Assembly: GCA_017302295.1 (NCBI GenBank)
Contig: JAFLDS010000015.1
Location: 1 to 64,000 of the forward strand
Direction of reading: 5' to 3'
Length of the DNA stretch: 64,000 nucleotides
From: Thauera sp.
Lineage (GTDB): Bacteria; Pseudomonadota; Gammaproteobacteria; Burkholderiales; Rhodocyclaceae
Positions within the stretch are counted from its first letter, which is position 1; each line of letters starts with the position of its first letter. Made by a program: the position numbers and the translations under genes. Under the pieces are notes generated by a model. It searched no databases. It saw only the letters and a list, made by a program, of their open reading frames with translations, and was not told where the DNA came from. Positions 25,397 to 34,892 of the stretch are shown here, piece after piece.

Positions 25397-27367
25397 TCAG
25401 CCTGCCCCCACCTCCCCCTGAACCGTGGAAACGCGATTCCTGCCGGCCTGTTTCGCCACATAGGCGCCCCGGTCGGCTGCCTTTATCAGGGCCTCGAGCG
25501 CATTCATGTGCCGGTCGCGCACGGCGACACCGATACTCACCGTCAACCGCAGCTGCGCCCCGCCCGTCTCGATGACAAGGCGTTCGACCGCCACGCGCAG
25601 CCGCTCGGCACACAGCAGTGCTGCCGCGTGCTCGGTGTCCGGACAGATCACGAGAAACTCATCCCCCCCAGTCCGGCAGATGACGTCCTGCGCACGGAGA
25701 ACGCCGCGCAGCACATCGGCCGCCTGGCGCAGGGCCATATCGCCCACATCATGTCCGTAGGCATCATTGACACGCTTGAGATCATCCAGATCCACGACCA
25801 TCGCAGACAGCGGACGCTGGCTGCGCGTGGCCGCGACCCACTCCTGCTTCATGCGATCGAGCGCGTAGCGCCGGTTCGGGAATCCGGTCAGCGCATCGGT
25901 CATCGCCACCTCCTCGAGGCGTCGATTCGTTATCGCCAGTTCGGCAGCGAACCGGCGGATCTCTTCGCGCTCGCGCTGAACCTCGTGCTGGAGAGCGACC
26001 ATGCGCCGGCCCGCGCGCAGGCGAGCCGCCAGCACATGCGGCCTGACCGGGCGCGCCACGAACTCATCCACCCCCGCATCCACCGCCTCGGCTATCACCG
26101 ACTCGTCTTCCGAAGGCAGCAGCAGCAAGGTAAGCACGCCCCGCCCCAGCCGCGTTCGCCGCACGTTGCGCACCATGTCGGCGCCCCGACCATCGGGCAA
26201 CTGCCAGTCGACCAGCATCAGATGAGGCTGGACATCGACGATCGACTCCAGTCCGGCGCCAAGGCCCTCGGCGTCGAACACGGCCATGCCGTCAGCCTGA
26301 AGCAGTTCCCTCAAGCGCAGGCGCTCGGCCCCATCCGACGCCACGATCAACACCCGCAGCGGCGCCAGCCCCGCCTCTTCCCGAGGCTGCTCGCTCTCCC
26401 CCGCATCCGGCGCCTCCACCGCTACGGTCGCCGCCGTTTCGCCGGATTCACCGCCCCCGGCAAGCGCGTCGAAGCGCGGTGCAGCCGTGGATTCCAGCTG
26501 AAGCAGCCGGCTCCACTCACCCCAGCTGCGGCCCACGCGCTCACAGGCACCCACGAAGGTCTCTCGCGACATGCCGAGGCGCGCAGCCAAGCGCAGCATC
26601 GGCAACATCAGACCCGCCTGCTCGGCCTCGGGCGACAGACAGAGCTGCGCGATGGCCCTCGACAGCGCCAGCATCTGAATGACTCCGTGCTCGCGGCTGT
26701 CTTCAGCCGGTCCGCTGTTCGACGACTGCTCGTAGCAGAGGACTGCGTTCGTGGCGATGCGCGGCACGCCCCAGTCCGCAAGCATCGCGGCCCCGAGTTC
26801 GGCATGATTGACTGCAAACGCGCTTGTCTCGAGGTCGGCCAGGCGCACGCGTGGGGCACGGCCCGACTCCTGCAGGATCCGGGAGTACTCGACCGGATAG
26901 ATCGTCGCCAGCGCCAGCTCACCGATGCGGGCGAGCAGCCCGATGCTGAACGCCTCGTCGGCTGCCATCGCCCGGACGTGGTGCGCAAGGGCCTGCATGG
27001 CCAGCGCCATCAATACCGAGGACGCCCAGAAGCGGTTGTAATCGAAAGCGGCACAAGTGCCCTTCCGGTAGCTCGACAGCAGCGAAAAACCGAGCGCCAT
27101 GGTGCGAACGGCCGGCAGCCCGAGCACCATCAAGGCCTCCTGCACCGAGACGATCGCCCGGCGCTCGGTCGCAAAGGCGCCATTGGCCGCCTTGATCAGG
27201 CGTCCGACGAAGGCAGGATCGCCCTTGATCACCCGCGCAAGCTCACCCATCGACACGTCTTCCGACTGCGTCATGCGGATGATCGCAAGCGCCACACCGC
27301 GCGGTGAGGGCAATTCGCCCGAGCCCTTCAATTGCTCGTAGCGCTTGATGTCGATGCTTTTCGGCAT
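25397..27367 (-). CDS. HDOD - receiver - GGDEF protein (diguanylate cyclase with degenerate receiver)
   Basis: 656 aa from the ATG at 27367; an ATG/GTG-type start 18 codons upstream is possible. An HDOD domain (about 10-215) is followed by a linker, a receiver domain (about 335-460) and a GGDEF domain (about 490-650). The GGDEF motif is intact (RTGGDEF) and RxxD (RAQD) lies five residues before it, the inhibitory c-di-GMP site. The receiver keeps the acceptor Asp (LMLVDWQLPDG), but the first acidic pair is reduced to ASD and the conserved Lys is Arg (FVARPV), so phosphorylation is doubtful. It should make c-di-GMP. It lies just upstream of flhDC on the same strand, consistent with a motility/attachment switch. 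Confidence 0.85.
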   Translation of the reverse strand: MPKSIDIKRYEQLKGSGELPSPRGVALAIIRMTQSEDVSMGELARVIKGDPAFVGRLIKAANGAFATERRAIVSVQEALMVLGLPAVRTMALGFSLLSSYRKGTCAAFDYNRFWASSVLMALAMQALAHHVRAMAADEAFSIGLLARIGELALATIYPVEYSRILQESGRAPRVRLADLETSAFAVNHAELGAAMLADWGVPRIATNAVLCYEQSSNSGPAEDSREHGVIQMLALSRAIAQLCLSPEAEQAGLMLPMLRLAARLGMSRETFVGACERVGRSWGEWSRLLQLESTAAPRFDALAGGGESGETAATVAVEAPDAGESEQPREEAGLAPLRVLIVASDGAERLRLRELLQADGMAVFDAEGLGAGLESIVDVQPHLMLVDWQLPDGRGADMVRNVRRTRLGRGVLTLLLLPSEDESVIAEAVDAGVDEFVARPVRPHVLAARLRAGRRMVALQHEVQREREEIRRFAAELAITNRRLEEVAMTDALTGFPNRRYALDRMKQEWVAATRSQRPLSAMVVDLDDLKRVNDAYGHDVGDMALRQAADVLRGVLRAQDVICRTGGDEFLVICPDTEHAAALLCAERLRVAVERLVIETGGAQLRLTVSIGVAVRDRHMNALEALIKAADRGAYVAKQAGRNRVSTVQGEVGAG

Positions 27368-27586
27368 GGCTTCACTGAACTCACTTTCGTCGGATCCGGC
27401 GTTCACGGGAAACGCAGGCACGCCGGGTAATCATTATTTCGTCAAGTATCCGCGACGGGACTTTAGCGCGCGCCCGCTTCCCTGCCAAATCGAATGGCGC
27501 CGCCGCGCAAGCGTCCCGCCCGCGAGGCTCCGCGCGGTGCCCGGTATCCGTTGCGCAGCGCACGCTTGGGTGGGACGGTTCCCGGT

Positions 27587-27592
27587 TAGAAT
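27587..27592 (+). promoter_or_regulatory. Candidate -10 of the NUDIX gene
   Basis: TAGAAT lies 28 bases before the chosen ATG. A poor TTGGGT about 15 bases upstream is the best -35. The position agrees with starting translation at 27621 rather than at earlier codons. Confidence 0.35.
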
Positions 27593-27620
27593 GCGTGCCT
27601 TGGTCGTCAACCGTATTCCG

Positions 27621-28178
27621 ATGAAGTTCTGCTCTAGCTGCGGCGCACAGGTCGAAGTCCGCATCCCAGCCGGTGACTCGCTGCCTCGCCACGTCTGCGG
27701 GGACTGCGGAACCATCCACTACCAGAACCCCAAGCTGGTGGTTGGCGCGCTCGCCGAATGGGGAGTCCGAATCCTGCTGTGCCGTCGGGCCATCGAGCCG
27801 CGCCGCGGAATGTGGACGTTGCCGGCCGGCTTCATGGAGAACGAGGAAAGCACCGCCCAGGCGGCCATCCGCGAGACCGCGGAGGAAGCCTGCGCAAGAG
27901 TCGAGCTTGGCTCGATGTACACGCTGATCGACGTTCCGCACATCAGCCAGGTGCACATCATCTACCGAGCCCGGCTGCTCGACCTCGACTTTCGACCGGG
28001 GGAAGAGTCGCTCGAGGTCGCGCTGTTCGAGGAAGCGGACATCCCCTGGGAGCAGATCGCCTTCCGCACGATCGCGCTTACCCTGCGCAAGTACTTCGAC
28101 GACCGCCGGCGGGGTGAATGGCCCTTCCACAGCTTCGCGATCGGCGCGCCCCCGCCCGCCTCGGTGCCGAACCCTTGA
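27621..28178 (+). CDS. NUDIX hydrolase with N-terminal zinc ribbon
   Basis: 185 aa from the ATG at 27621. An N-terminal CSSCG and CGDCG pair forms a four-Cys zinc ribbon like that of NADH pyrophosphatases. A NUDIX domain follows with a box starting GFMENEE and RETAEEAC, where the usual Gly after EE-x is Cys. NUDIX enzymes hydrolyse nucleoside diphosphates linked to another group; the substrate cannot be named, though NAD(H)- or ADP-ribose-like molecules fit the ribbon-containing group. It is 76 bases before rnfA but a separate promoter lies in between. Confidence 0.85.
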   Translation: MKFCSSCGAQVEVRIPAGDSLPRHVCGDCGTIHYQNPKLVVGALAEWGVRILLCRRAIEPRRGMWTLPAGFMENEESTAQAAIRETAEEACARVELGSMYTLIDVPHISQVHIIYRARLLDLDFRPGEESLEVALFEEADIPWEQIAFRTIALTLRKYFDDRRRGEWPFHSFAIGAPPPASVPNP

Positions 28179-28198
28179 AACCCGTGCCGCGCCGGGGG

Positions 28199-28227
28199 TT
28201 GAGAGCCCCTGTGCCGAAGCGGATAAT
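28199..28227 (+). promoter_or_regulatory. Sigma70-type promoter of the rnf operon
   Basis: TTGAGA (28199-28204) and GATAAT (28222-28227) with a 17-base spacer lie 27 bases before the rnfA ATG, just after the NUDIX stop codon. Confidence 0.55.
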
Positions 28228-28254
28228 CCAGCCCTTAATTCCGGCCTGCGGATC

Positions 28255-28839
28255 ATGAGCAGTTATATTTTCATCGTCATCGGCGCGGTGCTCGTCAACA
28301 ACGTCGTCTTCGTCCGCATCCTCGGGCTATGTCCCTTCATGGGTGTCTCGAAGAAGCTCGATACCGCCATCGGCATGGGCGCGGCGACCACCTTCGTGCT
28401 CACCGTCGCCTCGGGCAGCAGCTACCTGATCGACCACTACCTGCTGCAACCCTTCGATCTGGGCTATCTGCGCACCCTGTCCTTCATCGTCGTGATCGCG
28501 GCCATCGTCCAGATGACCGAACTGGTCATTCAGAAGACCAGCCCCCTGTTGCATCAGGTGCTGGGCATCTATCTGCCGCTGATCACGACCAACTGCGCGG
28601 TGCTTGGCATCCCGCTGCTCAACGTGGGCCTCAAGCACAACCTGCTCGAGTCCCTGCTGTTCGGCTTCGGCTCATCGGTCGGCTTCACCCTGGCGCTGAT
28701 CCTGTTCGCCGGCATTCGCGAACGCCTCGACGGCGCCGACGTGCCCAAGCCGTTCAAGGGCACGGCGATCGCGATGATCACCGCCGGCTTCATGAGCCTT
28801 GCCTTCATGGGATTCGCCGGACTCGACCGCTTCCACTGA
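28255..28839 (+). CDS. rnfA: Electron transport complex subunit RnfA/RsxA
   Basis: 194 aa, six membrane segments. It is an integral subunit of the Rnf (Rsx) complex, which couples ferredoxin:NAD+ electron flow to ion movement, or drives reduction of ferredoxin or SoxR depending on the host. LGLCPFMG and TTNCAVLG supply the Cys thought to hold, with RnfE, an Fe-S cluster in the membrane. The ATG at 28255 gives the standard length; earlier in-frame codons overlap the NUDIX gene. First of six rnf genes in the order A-B-C-D-G-E. Confidence 0.95.
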   Translation: MSSYIFIVIGAVLVNNVVFVRILGLCPFMGVSKKLDTAIGMGAATTFVLTVASGSSYLIDHYLLQPFDLGYLRTLSFIVVIAAIVQMTELVIQKTSPLLHQVLGIYLPLITTNCAVLGIPLLNVGLKHNLLESLLFGFGSSVGFTLALILFAGIRERLDGADVPKPFKGTAIAMITAGFMSLAFMGFAGLDRFH

Positions 28840-28900
28840 GCGGCGGATCGCACCCCCCGACGCTCCGCCGCACCACCACCATAACAACAACGCAAACCGC

Positions 28901-29452
28901 ATGCTCTCCGCCCTACTCGTCATGACCGGGATCGCCATCGTGCTCGGCGCGGCCCTGGGCTATGCCGCCATCCGCTTCAAGGTGGAAGGCGACCCTCTGG
29001 TCGAAAAGATCGATGCCATCCTGCCGCAGACCCAATGCGGCCAGTGCGGCTACCCGGGCTGCAAACCCTACGCCGAAGCCATCGCCCAGGGCGATGCGGA
29101 AATCAACCAGTGCCCGCCGGGGGGCGAAGAGGGCATCCGCAAGCTTGCCGACCTGCTGGGGCGCGAGTTCAAGCCGCTGTCCGAAGAGCACGGCGTGGAG
29201 AAGCCGAAGTCGGTCGCCGTCATCGACGAGCAAACTTGCATCGGCTGCACGCTGTGCATCCAGGCCTGTCCGGTGGATGCCATCGTCGGCGCCGCCAAGC
29301 AGATGCATACCATCGTCGAGCCGCTGTGCACCGGCTGTGAATTGTGCGTCGCCCCCTGCCCGGTGGATTGCATCTCCATGGTGCCGGTCGCCGACACTGT
29401 GCAGACGTGGAAATGGAAGTACCCCGTGATCGAAATCAGGACTGCAGCATGA
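28901..29452 (+). CDS. rnfB: Electron transport complex subunit RnfB/RsxB (Fe-S protein)
   Basis: 183 aa from the ATG at 28901. An N-terminal membrane anchor is followed by a 4Fe-4S domain (CGQCGYPGC and a later Cys in NQCPPGG) and two ferredoxin motifs ([14 protein letters not shown] and [14 protein letters not shown]). It is the likely entry point for ferredoxin electrons. Its stop overlaps the rnfC start (ATGA), which indicates coupled translation. Confidence 0.95.
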   Translation: MLSALLVMTGIAIVLGAALGYAAIRFKVEGDPLVEKIDAILPQTQCGQCGYPGCKPYAEAIAQGDAEINQCPPGGEEGIRKLADLLGREFKPLSEEHGVEKPKSVAVIDEQTCIGCTLCIQACPVDAIVGAAKQMHTIVEPLCTGCELCVAPCPVDCISMVPVADTVQTWKWKYPVIEIRTAA

Positions 29453-31167
29453 TCGGGCGATTGTTCGGCTTTCGCGGCGGCGTGAAGCCCGACGCGCACA
29501 AGAATGAATCCGCCGGTGCCGCCATCGAGCGTGCGCCGCTGCCGCGCCGCCTCGTCGTGCCGCTGCGCCAGAGCACCCGCGCCACCGCACGCTGCATCGT
29601 CCAGCCCGGGCAGAAGGTGCTGAAGGGCGAACGCATCGGCGAACCCGAGGGCTACCTCGGCACGGCGGTGCATGCCCCGACTTCCGGCACCGTGGTCGAT
29701 TTCGGCCGCTACACCATGGCCCATGCTTCCGGACTCGAAACCCGATGTGTGGTCATCGAGCCCGACGGCGAGGATCGCTGGATCGAGCACGCCCCCTTTG
29801 ACCACCGCGAGGCCACGCGCTCGGACGCGCTGGCGTGGCTGCGCGAATGCGGCATCGTCGGCCTGGGCGGGGCGACCTTCCCCGCCCACGTCAAGCTCGG
29901 CAAGGGCGCCGGCATCGAGACGCTGATCCTCAACGGCGCCGAGTGCGAACCCTGGATCACCTGCGACGACCGCCTGATGCGCGAGCGCGCGGCCGACATC
30001 ATCGCCGGCGCGCAGATCCTGCGCGAACTGATCGGCGCGCGCGCGCTCGTCGTCGGCATCGAGGACAACAAGCCGGAGGCGATCGACGCGATGAGAGCTG
30101 CCGCGGCCTCGCAGGCCGAGGTCAGCGTCGTGCCCGTCCCCGCGCTCTATCCGGCCGGCGGCGAAAAGCAGCTCATCCGCGTCCTCACCGGCATCGAGAT
30201 TCCCTACGGCAAGCTGGGCGCAGATTTTGGCGTGCAATGCTTCAACGTGGGCACCGCGCATGCGGTGTACCGCGCCATCGCCCACGGCGAGCCGCTGGTG
30301 TCGCGCATCGTCACGCTGACCGGCAATGTCGAACGGCCGGGCAACTGGGAGGTGCTGATCGGCACGCCCATCGACGAGCTGCTCCAACTCGCCCGGCCCC
30401 GCCCTGACACCGACCGCTTCCTGATGGGCGGACCGATGATGGGCTTCGCGTTGCCGCGCCTCGACGTGCCGGTGGTAAAAGGCAGCAACTGCGTGATCTC
30501 CGCGTCGCCAGCGCTGTTCCCGCCCGCGCCGCCCGAGCAGCCGTGCATCCGCTGCGGCGAATGCGCGCGCCACTGCCCGGCAGAGTTGCAGCCCTTCGAG
30601 CTGTACTGGTTCAGCCGCGCGAAGAACTTCGGCAAGGCGCAGGAATACCACCTCTTCGACTGCATCGAGTGCGGCTGCTGCGCCTACGTCTGCCCATCGC
30701 ACATCCCGCTGGTCGACTACTACCGCTTCTCGAAGAGCGAGATCTGGGCGCGCGAGCGCGACAAGTCCGCGGCGGACCAGGCTCGCGAGCGTTTCGAGTT
30801 CCGCAACTACCGCCAGGAGCGCGAGAAGGAAGAGAAGGCGGCCAAGCTGGCGGCCAAGGCCGCCGAAACGCGCGCCAAGCTCGCCAGCGACGAAGCCGCG
30901 CCCGAAAGCGCGGCACCGCCCCCGGCCGCGGAAGACCCGAAGAAGGCCCTGATTGCGGCCGCACTGGCACGCGCGCAGGCGCAGAAGGCGGCGGCCCAGC
31001 CGAAGAACACCGACAACCTGAGTCCTGAAACGCAGGCCGAGATCGAAGCGATCGAAGCGCGCCGCCAGTCCGGCGGCAATCCCTCTGTCGGCGATCTTCC
31101 GGCAGGTAACGCCGCTGGCAGCGCCACGACAGCGGCCTCCTCGTCTGCGTCCGACTCTCACCCCTGA
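29449..31167 (+). CDS. rnfC: Electron transport complex subunit RnfC/RsxC
   Basis: 572 aa. The N-terminal part (about 30-350) holds the NADH- and FMN-binding fold ([21 protein letters not shown]), followed by two 4Fe-4S motifs, [12 protein letters not shown] and [12 protein letters not shown]. From about residue 440 it becomes a charged, Ala/Lys/Glu-rich tail that looks helical and then disordered. This extension is common in proteobacterial RnfC but varies in length. RnfC is the peripheral NADH-oxidoreductase subunit. Start overlaps the rnfB stop. Confidence 0.94.
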   Translation: MIGRLFGFRGGVKPDAHKNESAGAAIERAPLPRRLVVPLRQSTRATARCIVQPGQKVLKGERIGEPEGYLGTAVHAPTSGTVVDFGRYTMAHASGLETRCVVIEPDGEDRWIEHAPFDHREATRSDALAWLRECGIVGLGGATFPAHVKLGKGAGIETLILNGAECEPWITCDDRLMRERAADIIAGAQILRELIGARALVVGIEDNKPEAIDAMRAAAASQAEVSVVPVPALYPAGGEKQLIRVLTGIEIPYGKLGADFGVQCFNVGTAHAVYRAIAHGEPLVSRIVTLTGNVERPGNWEVLIGTPIDELLQLARPRPDTDRFLMGGPMMGFALPRLDVPVVKGSNCVISASPALFPPAPPEQPCIRCGECARHCPAELQPFELYWFSRAKNFGKAQEYHLFDCIECGCCAYVCPSHIPLVDYYRFSKSEIWARERDKSAADQARERFEFRNYRQEREKEEKAAKLAAKAAETRAKLASDEAAPESAAPPPAAEDPKKALIAAALARAQAQKAAAQPKNTDNLSPETQAEIEAIEARRQSGGNPSVGDLPAGNAAGSATTAASSSASDSHP

Positions 31168-31179
31168 ACGCCCGATCCG

Positions 31180-32184
31180 ATGATTCATTCCCCCTACATC
31201 CGCAAGCCGGCCAGCGTCCAGCGCGTGATGGGCACCGTACTGCTTGCGCTCGTGCCGGGCATCGCCGCCTATGTGTGGCAGTTCGGCGCCGGCATCCTCG
31301 TCAACCTCGCCCTCGCCAGCCTGACCGCCATCGCGGTGGAAGCCGCGGTCATGCGCCTGCGCGCCCGCCCGATCGGCATCGCAATCGGCGACCTCTCCGC
31401 AGTGCTGACGGCCTGGCTGCTGGCGCTCAGCCTGCCGCCCATCGTGCCGTGGTGGATCACCGTGCTCGGCGTGGTGGTCGCGATCGGCGCAGTTAAGCAT
31501 CTCTACGGCGGCCTCGGCCAGAATCCGTTCAACCCGGCGATGGTCGGGTTCTGCGTGCTGATCGTCGCGTACCCCGCGCTGATGTCGCAGTGGCCGGCAG
31601 CCGGGCAGCTCGACTTCGCCACCCAGCTCACGCTCATCCTCGGTGGCGCGCGCGAGCTCGACGGCATGACCGCCGCGACCGCACTGGACTCGCTGCGCAC
31701 CGGTCTGCGCGGCGGCAGCGGCGTCGACGCGGTGCTGGCCCAGGGCGCTGCTTTCGGCGTGGCGGGCGGCAAGGGCTGGGAGTGGGTTGCCGCCGGCTAT
31801 GCGCTGGGCGGCCTGTTCCTGCTCGCCACCCGGACCATCACCTGGCACATGCCGGTCGCCTTCATCGCCGCGCTGACCGCGATCTCGGGGGCGTTCTGGC
31901 TCGCCGACCCGGCCCAGCACGCCTCGCCGCTCTTCCACCTCGCCAGCGGCGGTGCGATGCTGGCCGCCTTCTTCATCGTCACCGACCCGGTGTCGGGTGC
32001 GACGACGCCGCGTGGCAAGCTGTTGTTCGCAGCCAGCATCGCCCTCATCGCCTGGCTGATCCGAAGCTTCGGCGCCTATCCCGACGGACTCGCCTTCGGC
32101 GTGCTGCTGATGAACATCTGCGCCCCGCTGCTCGACATGAAGACCCAGCCGGTCGTGTTCGGCCACCGTGGAGAGCGTCGATGA
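31180..32184 (+). CDS. rnfD: Electron transport complex subunit RnfD/RsxD
   Basis: 334 aa with about 9-10 membrane segments. The DPVSGATTP motif carries the Thr to which FMN is covalently attached by ApbE-type flavin transferase. The NPFNPAMVGF motif is conserved. It is thought to form the ion channel with RnfA and RnfE. The stop overlaps the rnfG start by four bases. Confidence 0.95.
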   Translation: MIHSPYIRKPASVQRVMGTVLLALVPGIAAYVWQFGAGILVNLALASLTAIAVEAAVMRLRARPIGIAIGDLSAVLTAWLLALSLPPIVPWWITVLGVVVAIGAVKHLYGGLGQNPFNPAMVGFCVLIVAYPALMSQWPAAGQLDFATQLTLILGGARELDGMTAATALDSLRTGLRGGSGVDAVLAQGAAFGVAGGKGWEWVAAGYALGGLFLLATRTITWHMPVAFIAALTAISGAFWLADPAQHASPLFHLASGGAMLAAFFIVTDPVSGATTPRGKLLFAASIALIAWLIRSFGAYPDGLAFGVLLMNICAPLLDMKTQPVVFGHRGERR

Positions 32185-32861
32185 GCGCGCGCTACTCCGC
32201 CGCCCGCACCTCGCTCCGCACGGCCGCGATCATGCTGGGCTTCACCGTGGCCTTCACCGCGATGATGGCCTCGTCCTACGAGGCGACGCGCCCTGCGATC
32301 GAGGCGTCGCTGCAGGAGGCCCAGATGCGCCTGATCGACGAAGTGCTGCCGCCGGGCAGCTACGACAACGCCCTGCTAGAGGACGTCATCCACCTCGGAC
32401 CGACGCCCGAACTCGGTCTCGACGAAGGTGGCCGGGTGTGGCGTGCGCGCAAGGCGGGCGCGCCTTCGGCGCTCGTCGTCGAGGCGGCGGCAGGAGATGG
32501 CTACGCAGGCCGCATCGCCGTCGTCGTCGCGGTGGGGGCCGATGGCGTGGTCAGCGGCGTGCGCGTCACCTCGCACAGGGAGACACCCGGGTTGGGCGAC
32601 TACATCGATCCGAAGAAGGACCGCAACAAGACCGCGCCATGGATCGCCCAGTTCAGCGGCGTGTCGTGGGACAAGGTCGAGGCCGCACGCTGGACGGTGA
32701 AGAAGGACGGCGGCGCCTTCGATTACCGCACCGGCGCAACCATCAGCGCGCGCGCCGTCTCCCGCGTCGTCGGCCGCAGTGTCGCCTTTGCGATGCAGCA
32801 CCGTGACACGCTGTTCTCGGCCAGTGCCGGCAGCACACTGGCTCAAGGAGCTTCCCGATGA
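32181..32861 (+). CDS. rnfG: Electron transport complex subunit RnfG/RsxG (flavoprotein)
   Basis: 226 aa. One N-terminal membrane span is followed by a periplasmic FMN-binding domain; TGATISARAV holds the Thr for covalent FMN. HRETPGLGDYI is also conserved. The ATG overlaps the rnfD stop and its own stop overlaps the rnfE start, so D-G-E are translated as a coupled block. Confidence 0.95.
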   Translation: MSARYSAARTSLRTAAIMLGFTVAFTAMMASSYEATRPAIEASLQEAQMRLIDEVLPPGSYDNALLEDVIHLGPTPELGLDEGGRVWRARKAGAPSALVVEAAAGDGYAGRIAVVVAVGADGVVSGVRVTSHRETPGLGDYIDPKKDRNKTAPWIAQFSGVSWDKVEAARWTVKKDGGAFDYRTGATISARAVSRVVGRSVAFAMQHRDTLFSASAGSTLAQGASR

Positions 32862-33568
32862 TCACCGCCCAACAGTTTCGCGAAATCGCGCATAACGGCC
32901 TGTGGAAACAGAACACCGGCCTCGGGCAGCTGCTCGGGCTGTGCCCCATCCTTGCCGTGAGCACCAGCATGGTCAACGCGACCAGCCTCGGGCTGGCCAC
33001 CGTCCTGGCAATGGCGCTGTCCAACCTGGTCGTCGCCAGCCTGCGCAACTTCATCCCCTACGAGATCCGCATCCCGGTCTTCATCCTGATCATCGCCGCG
33101 CTGGTCACCGTCATCGACCTGCTTTTCAACGCCTATCTGCACAGCCTCTACCTGGTGCTCGGCATCTTCATCCCGCTGATCGTCACCAACTGCATCGTCC
33201 TCGCCCGCGTCGAAGCCTACGCGGCGAAGAATGGCGCGATCGCCTCCACGGTCGATGGGGTGATGATGGGCCTGGGCCTGGTCTGGGTGCTGGCGCTCCT
33301 TGGCGGCCTGCGCGAACTGGTCGGCAGCGGCACGCTGTTCTCGGGCATCGAGATGATCATCCCCGGCACCTCGCCCTTGCAGGTCTTTGGCGACGACTAT
33401 CCCGGCTTCCTGATCGCGATCCTGCCGCCCGGCGCGTTCTTCGCGCTCGGCTGCCTGATCGCCGCCTACAACTCGATCAAGGCCAGGCTCGAGGCCAGGG
33501 CCAGGCGCAACCCGTCGGGTGGCGCCCCGACCGAGGCGGAACCGGCGGCCGAAGGCGCGGCCGGCTGA
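32858..33568 (+). CDS. rnfE: Electron transport complex subunit RnfE/RsxE
   Basis: 236 aa, six membrane segments. It is homologous to RnfA in opposite topology; LGLCPILAV and VTNCIVLAR give the matching Cys pair. The C-terminal tail after about residue 205 is Arg/Ala/Gly-rich and cytoplasmic. It is last of the rnf genes and two bases before nth. Confidence 0.95.
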   Translation: MITAQQFREIAHNGLWKQNTGLGQLLGLCPILAVSTSMVNATSLGLATVLAMALSNLVVASLRNFIPYEIRIPVFILIIAALVTVIDLLFNAYLHSLYLVLGIFIPLIVTNCIVLARVEAYAAKNGAIASTVDGVMMGLGLVWVLALLGGLRELVGSGTLFSGIEMIIPGTSPLQVFGDDYPGFLIAILPPGAFFALGCLIAAYNSIKARLEARARRNPSGGAPTEAEPAAEGAAG

Positions 33569-33570
33569 CG

Positions 33571-34212
33571 ATGGCGAGCATGAAGCGGGAGGCCATCCGC
33601 GAGTTCTTCCAGCGCCTGCATGCCGCCAACCCCGAACCGAAGACCGAACTCGAATACGCCTCGCCCTACCAGCTCCTGGTGGCGGTGGTGCTGTCGGCGC
33701 AGGCCACCGACCGCAGCGTGAATCTGGCCACGCGCAAGCTCTTCGCAGCGGCGCCCACGCCCGAGGCGATGCTGTCGCTCGGCGAGGACGGCGTCGCCGA
33801 ACACATCAAGACCATCGGCCTGTTCCGCAACAAGGCGAAGAACACCGTCGCGCTGTCACGCCTGCTGCTCGAACGCCACGGCGGCGAAGTCCCTGACGAC
33901 CGGGCCGCGCTGGAGGCCTTGCCGGGCGTCGGGCGCAAGACGGCCAACGTGGTGCTGAACACGATCTTCAGGCAGCCGGCGATGGCGGTCGACACCCACA
34001 TCTTCCGCCTCGCCAACCGCACCGGCCTCGCCCCCGGCAAGGACGTGCTCGAAGTGGAAAAGGCCTTGCTGCGCCGCGTTCCGAAAGACTATCTGCTCGA
34101 CGCACACCACTGGCTGATCCTGCACGGCCGCTACGTGTGCACCGCGCGCAAGCCGCGCTGCGGCGAATGCAGCGTGCGCGACCTGTGCCTGTTCCGCGAC
34201 AAGACCGATTGA
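33571..34212 (+). CDS. nth: Endonuclease III (DNA glycosylase/AP lyase)
   Basis: 213 aa. It removes oxidised pyrimidines in base excision repair. The helix-hairpin-helix LPGVGRKTAN includes the catalytic Lys, AVDTHIFRLANR the catalytic Asp, and C-x6-C-x2-C-x5-C at the C-terminus binds a 4Fe-4S cluster. The ATG at 33571 is two bases after the rnfE stop; one at 33580 is also possible. The rsx/rnf-nth linkage is the same as in E. coli and suggests co-expression under redox stress. Confidence 0.96.
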   Translation: MASMKREAIREFFQRLHAANPEPKTELEYASPYQLLVAVVLSAQATDRSVNLATRKLFAAAPTPEAMLSLGEDGVAEHIKTIGLFRNKAKNTVALSRLLLERHGGEVPDDRAALEALPGVGRKTANVVLNTIFRQPAMAVDTHIFRLANRTGLAPGKDVLEVEKALLRRVPKDYLLDAHHWLILHGRYVCTARKPRCGECSVRDLCLFRDKTD

Positions 34213-34279
34213 AACGCCACGCGGCACGCCCTGGCGAGCCGCCGCGCTCTCACCCCTAACGCCACGAAAAGGCCGCACC

Positions 34280-34711
34280 ATGTTCAACCCGAGCCGTGAC
34301 CAGGTCCGCAACTTCTTCATCGAGTCCTGGCGGAAGTACCGCGCAAAAGAAGTGCTGACGCAGATGGAAACCATCGCCGCCGACATCGTTGCGTCACATC
34401 CCGAATACCACGCGATCATCGAAGACCCCGATTCGGTGGATCGCGACTTCCCGCCCGAAGCGGGCCAGATCAACCCCTTCCTGCACCTGTCGCTGCACCT
34501 GGCGATCGAGGAGCAGCTGTCGATCGACCAGCCCCCGGGTATCCGCGCGGCCTTCGAGGCGGCCTGCCATCGCCGCGGCGATCGCCACGAGGCGATGCAC
34601 GACGCGCTGGAATCGCTGGGCGAGATGCTGTTCAACGCCCAGCGCGGCAGCACTCCGCCCGACGGTGCGGCCTACGTAAACAGCCTGCGCAGGAAGTCCG
34701 GCCAGGCCTGA
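34280..34711 (+). CDS. DUF1841 family protein
   Basis: 143 aa, cytoplasmic, mostly helical, no membrane segment or signal. The beginning FNPSRDQVRNFFIESW and the middle INPFLHLSLHLAIEEQLSIDQP match what I recall of DUF1841, a proteobacterial family without assigned function. The conserved His pair in that middle block could bind metal. It is preceded by AAAAGG and probably continues the rnf-nth transcript (67-base gap). Confidence 0.8.
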   Translation: MFNPSRDQVRNFFIESWRKYRAKEVLTQMETIAADIVASHPEYHAIIEDPDSVDRDFPPEAGQINPFLHLSLHLAIEEQLSIDQPPGIRAAFEAACHRRGDRHEAMHDALESLGEMLFNAQRGSTPPDGAAYVNSLRRKSGQA

Positions 34712-34892
34712 GGTCGCGCGGGCGCCCTGCAGGACGCTCCGCGACCTCAGGAATCTGAATCACTCACAAGTTTGTTGCGGCAAGGTGACAGTTTCCCGAT
34801 CTTTTCCACAAAAACGGAACTAGTTCATTGTCCGCGGAAAAGGCGGGCGCGATGATGTGCTTACTGCACTGCACCATCCGCCCGTCGCCATC

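Noticed and set aside
29068-32166. A 1 kb-protein-size open frame opposite the rnf genes, and a similar one at 47197-50199 opposite the RND gene
   Set aside because: The plus-strand genes are unmistakable with intact motifs; the antisense translations are Arg/Gly/His-rich repeats of codon bias.
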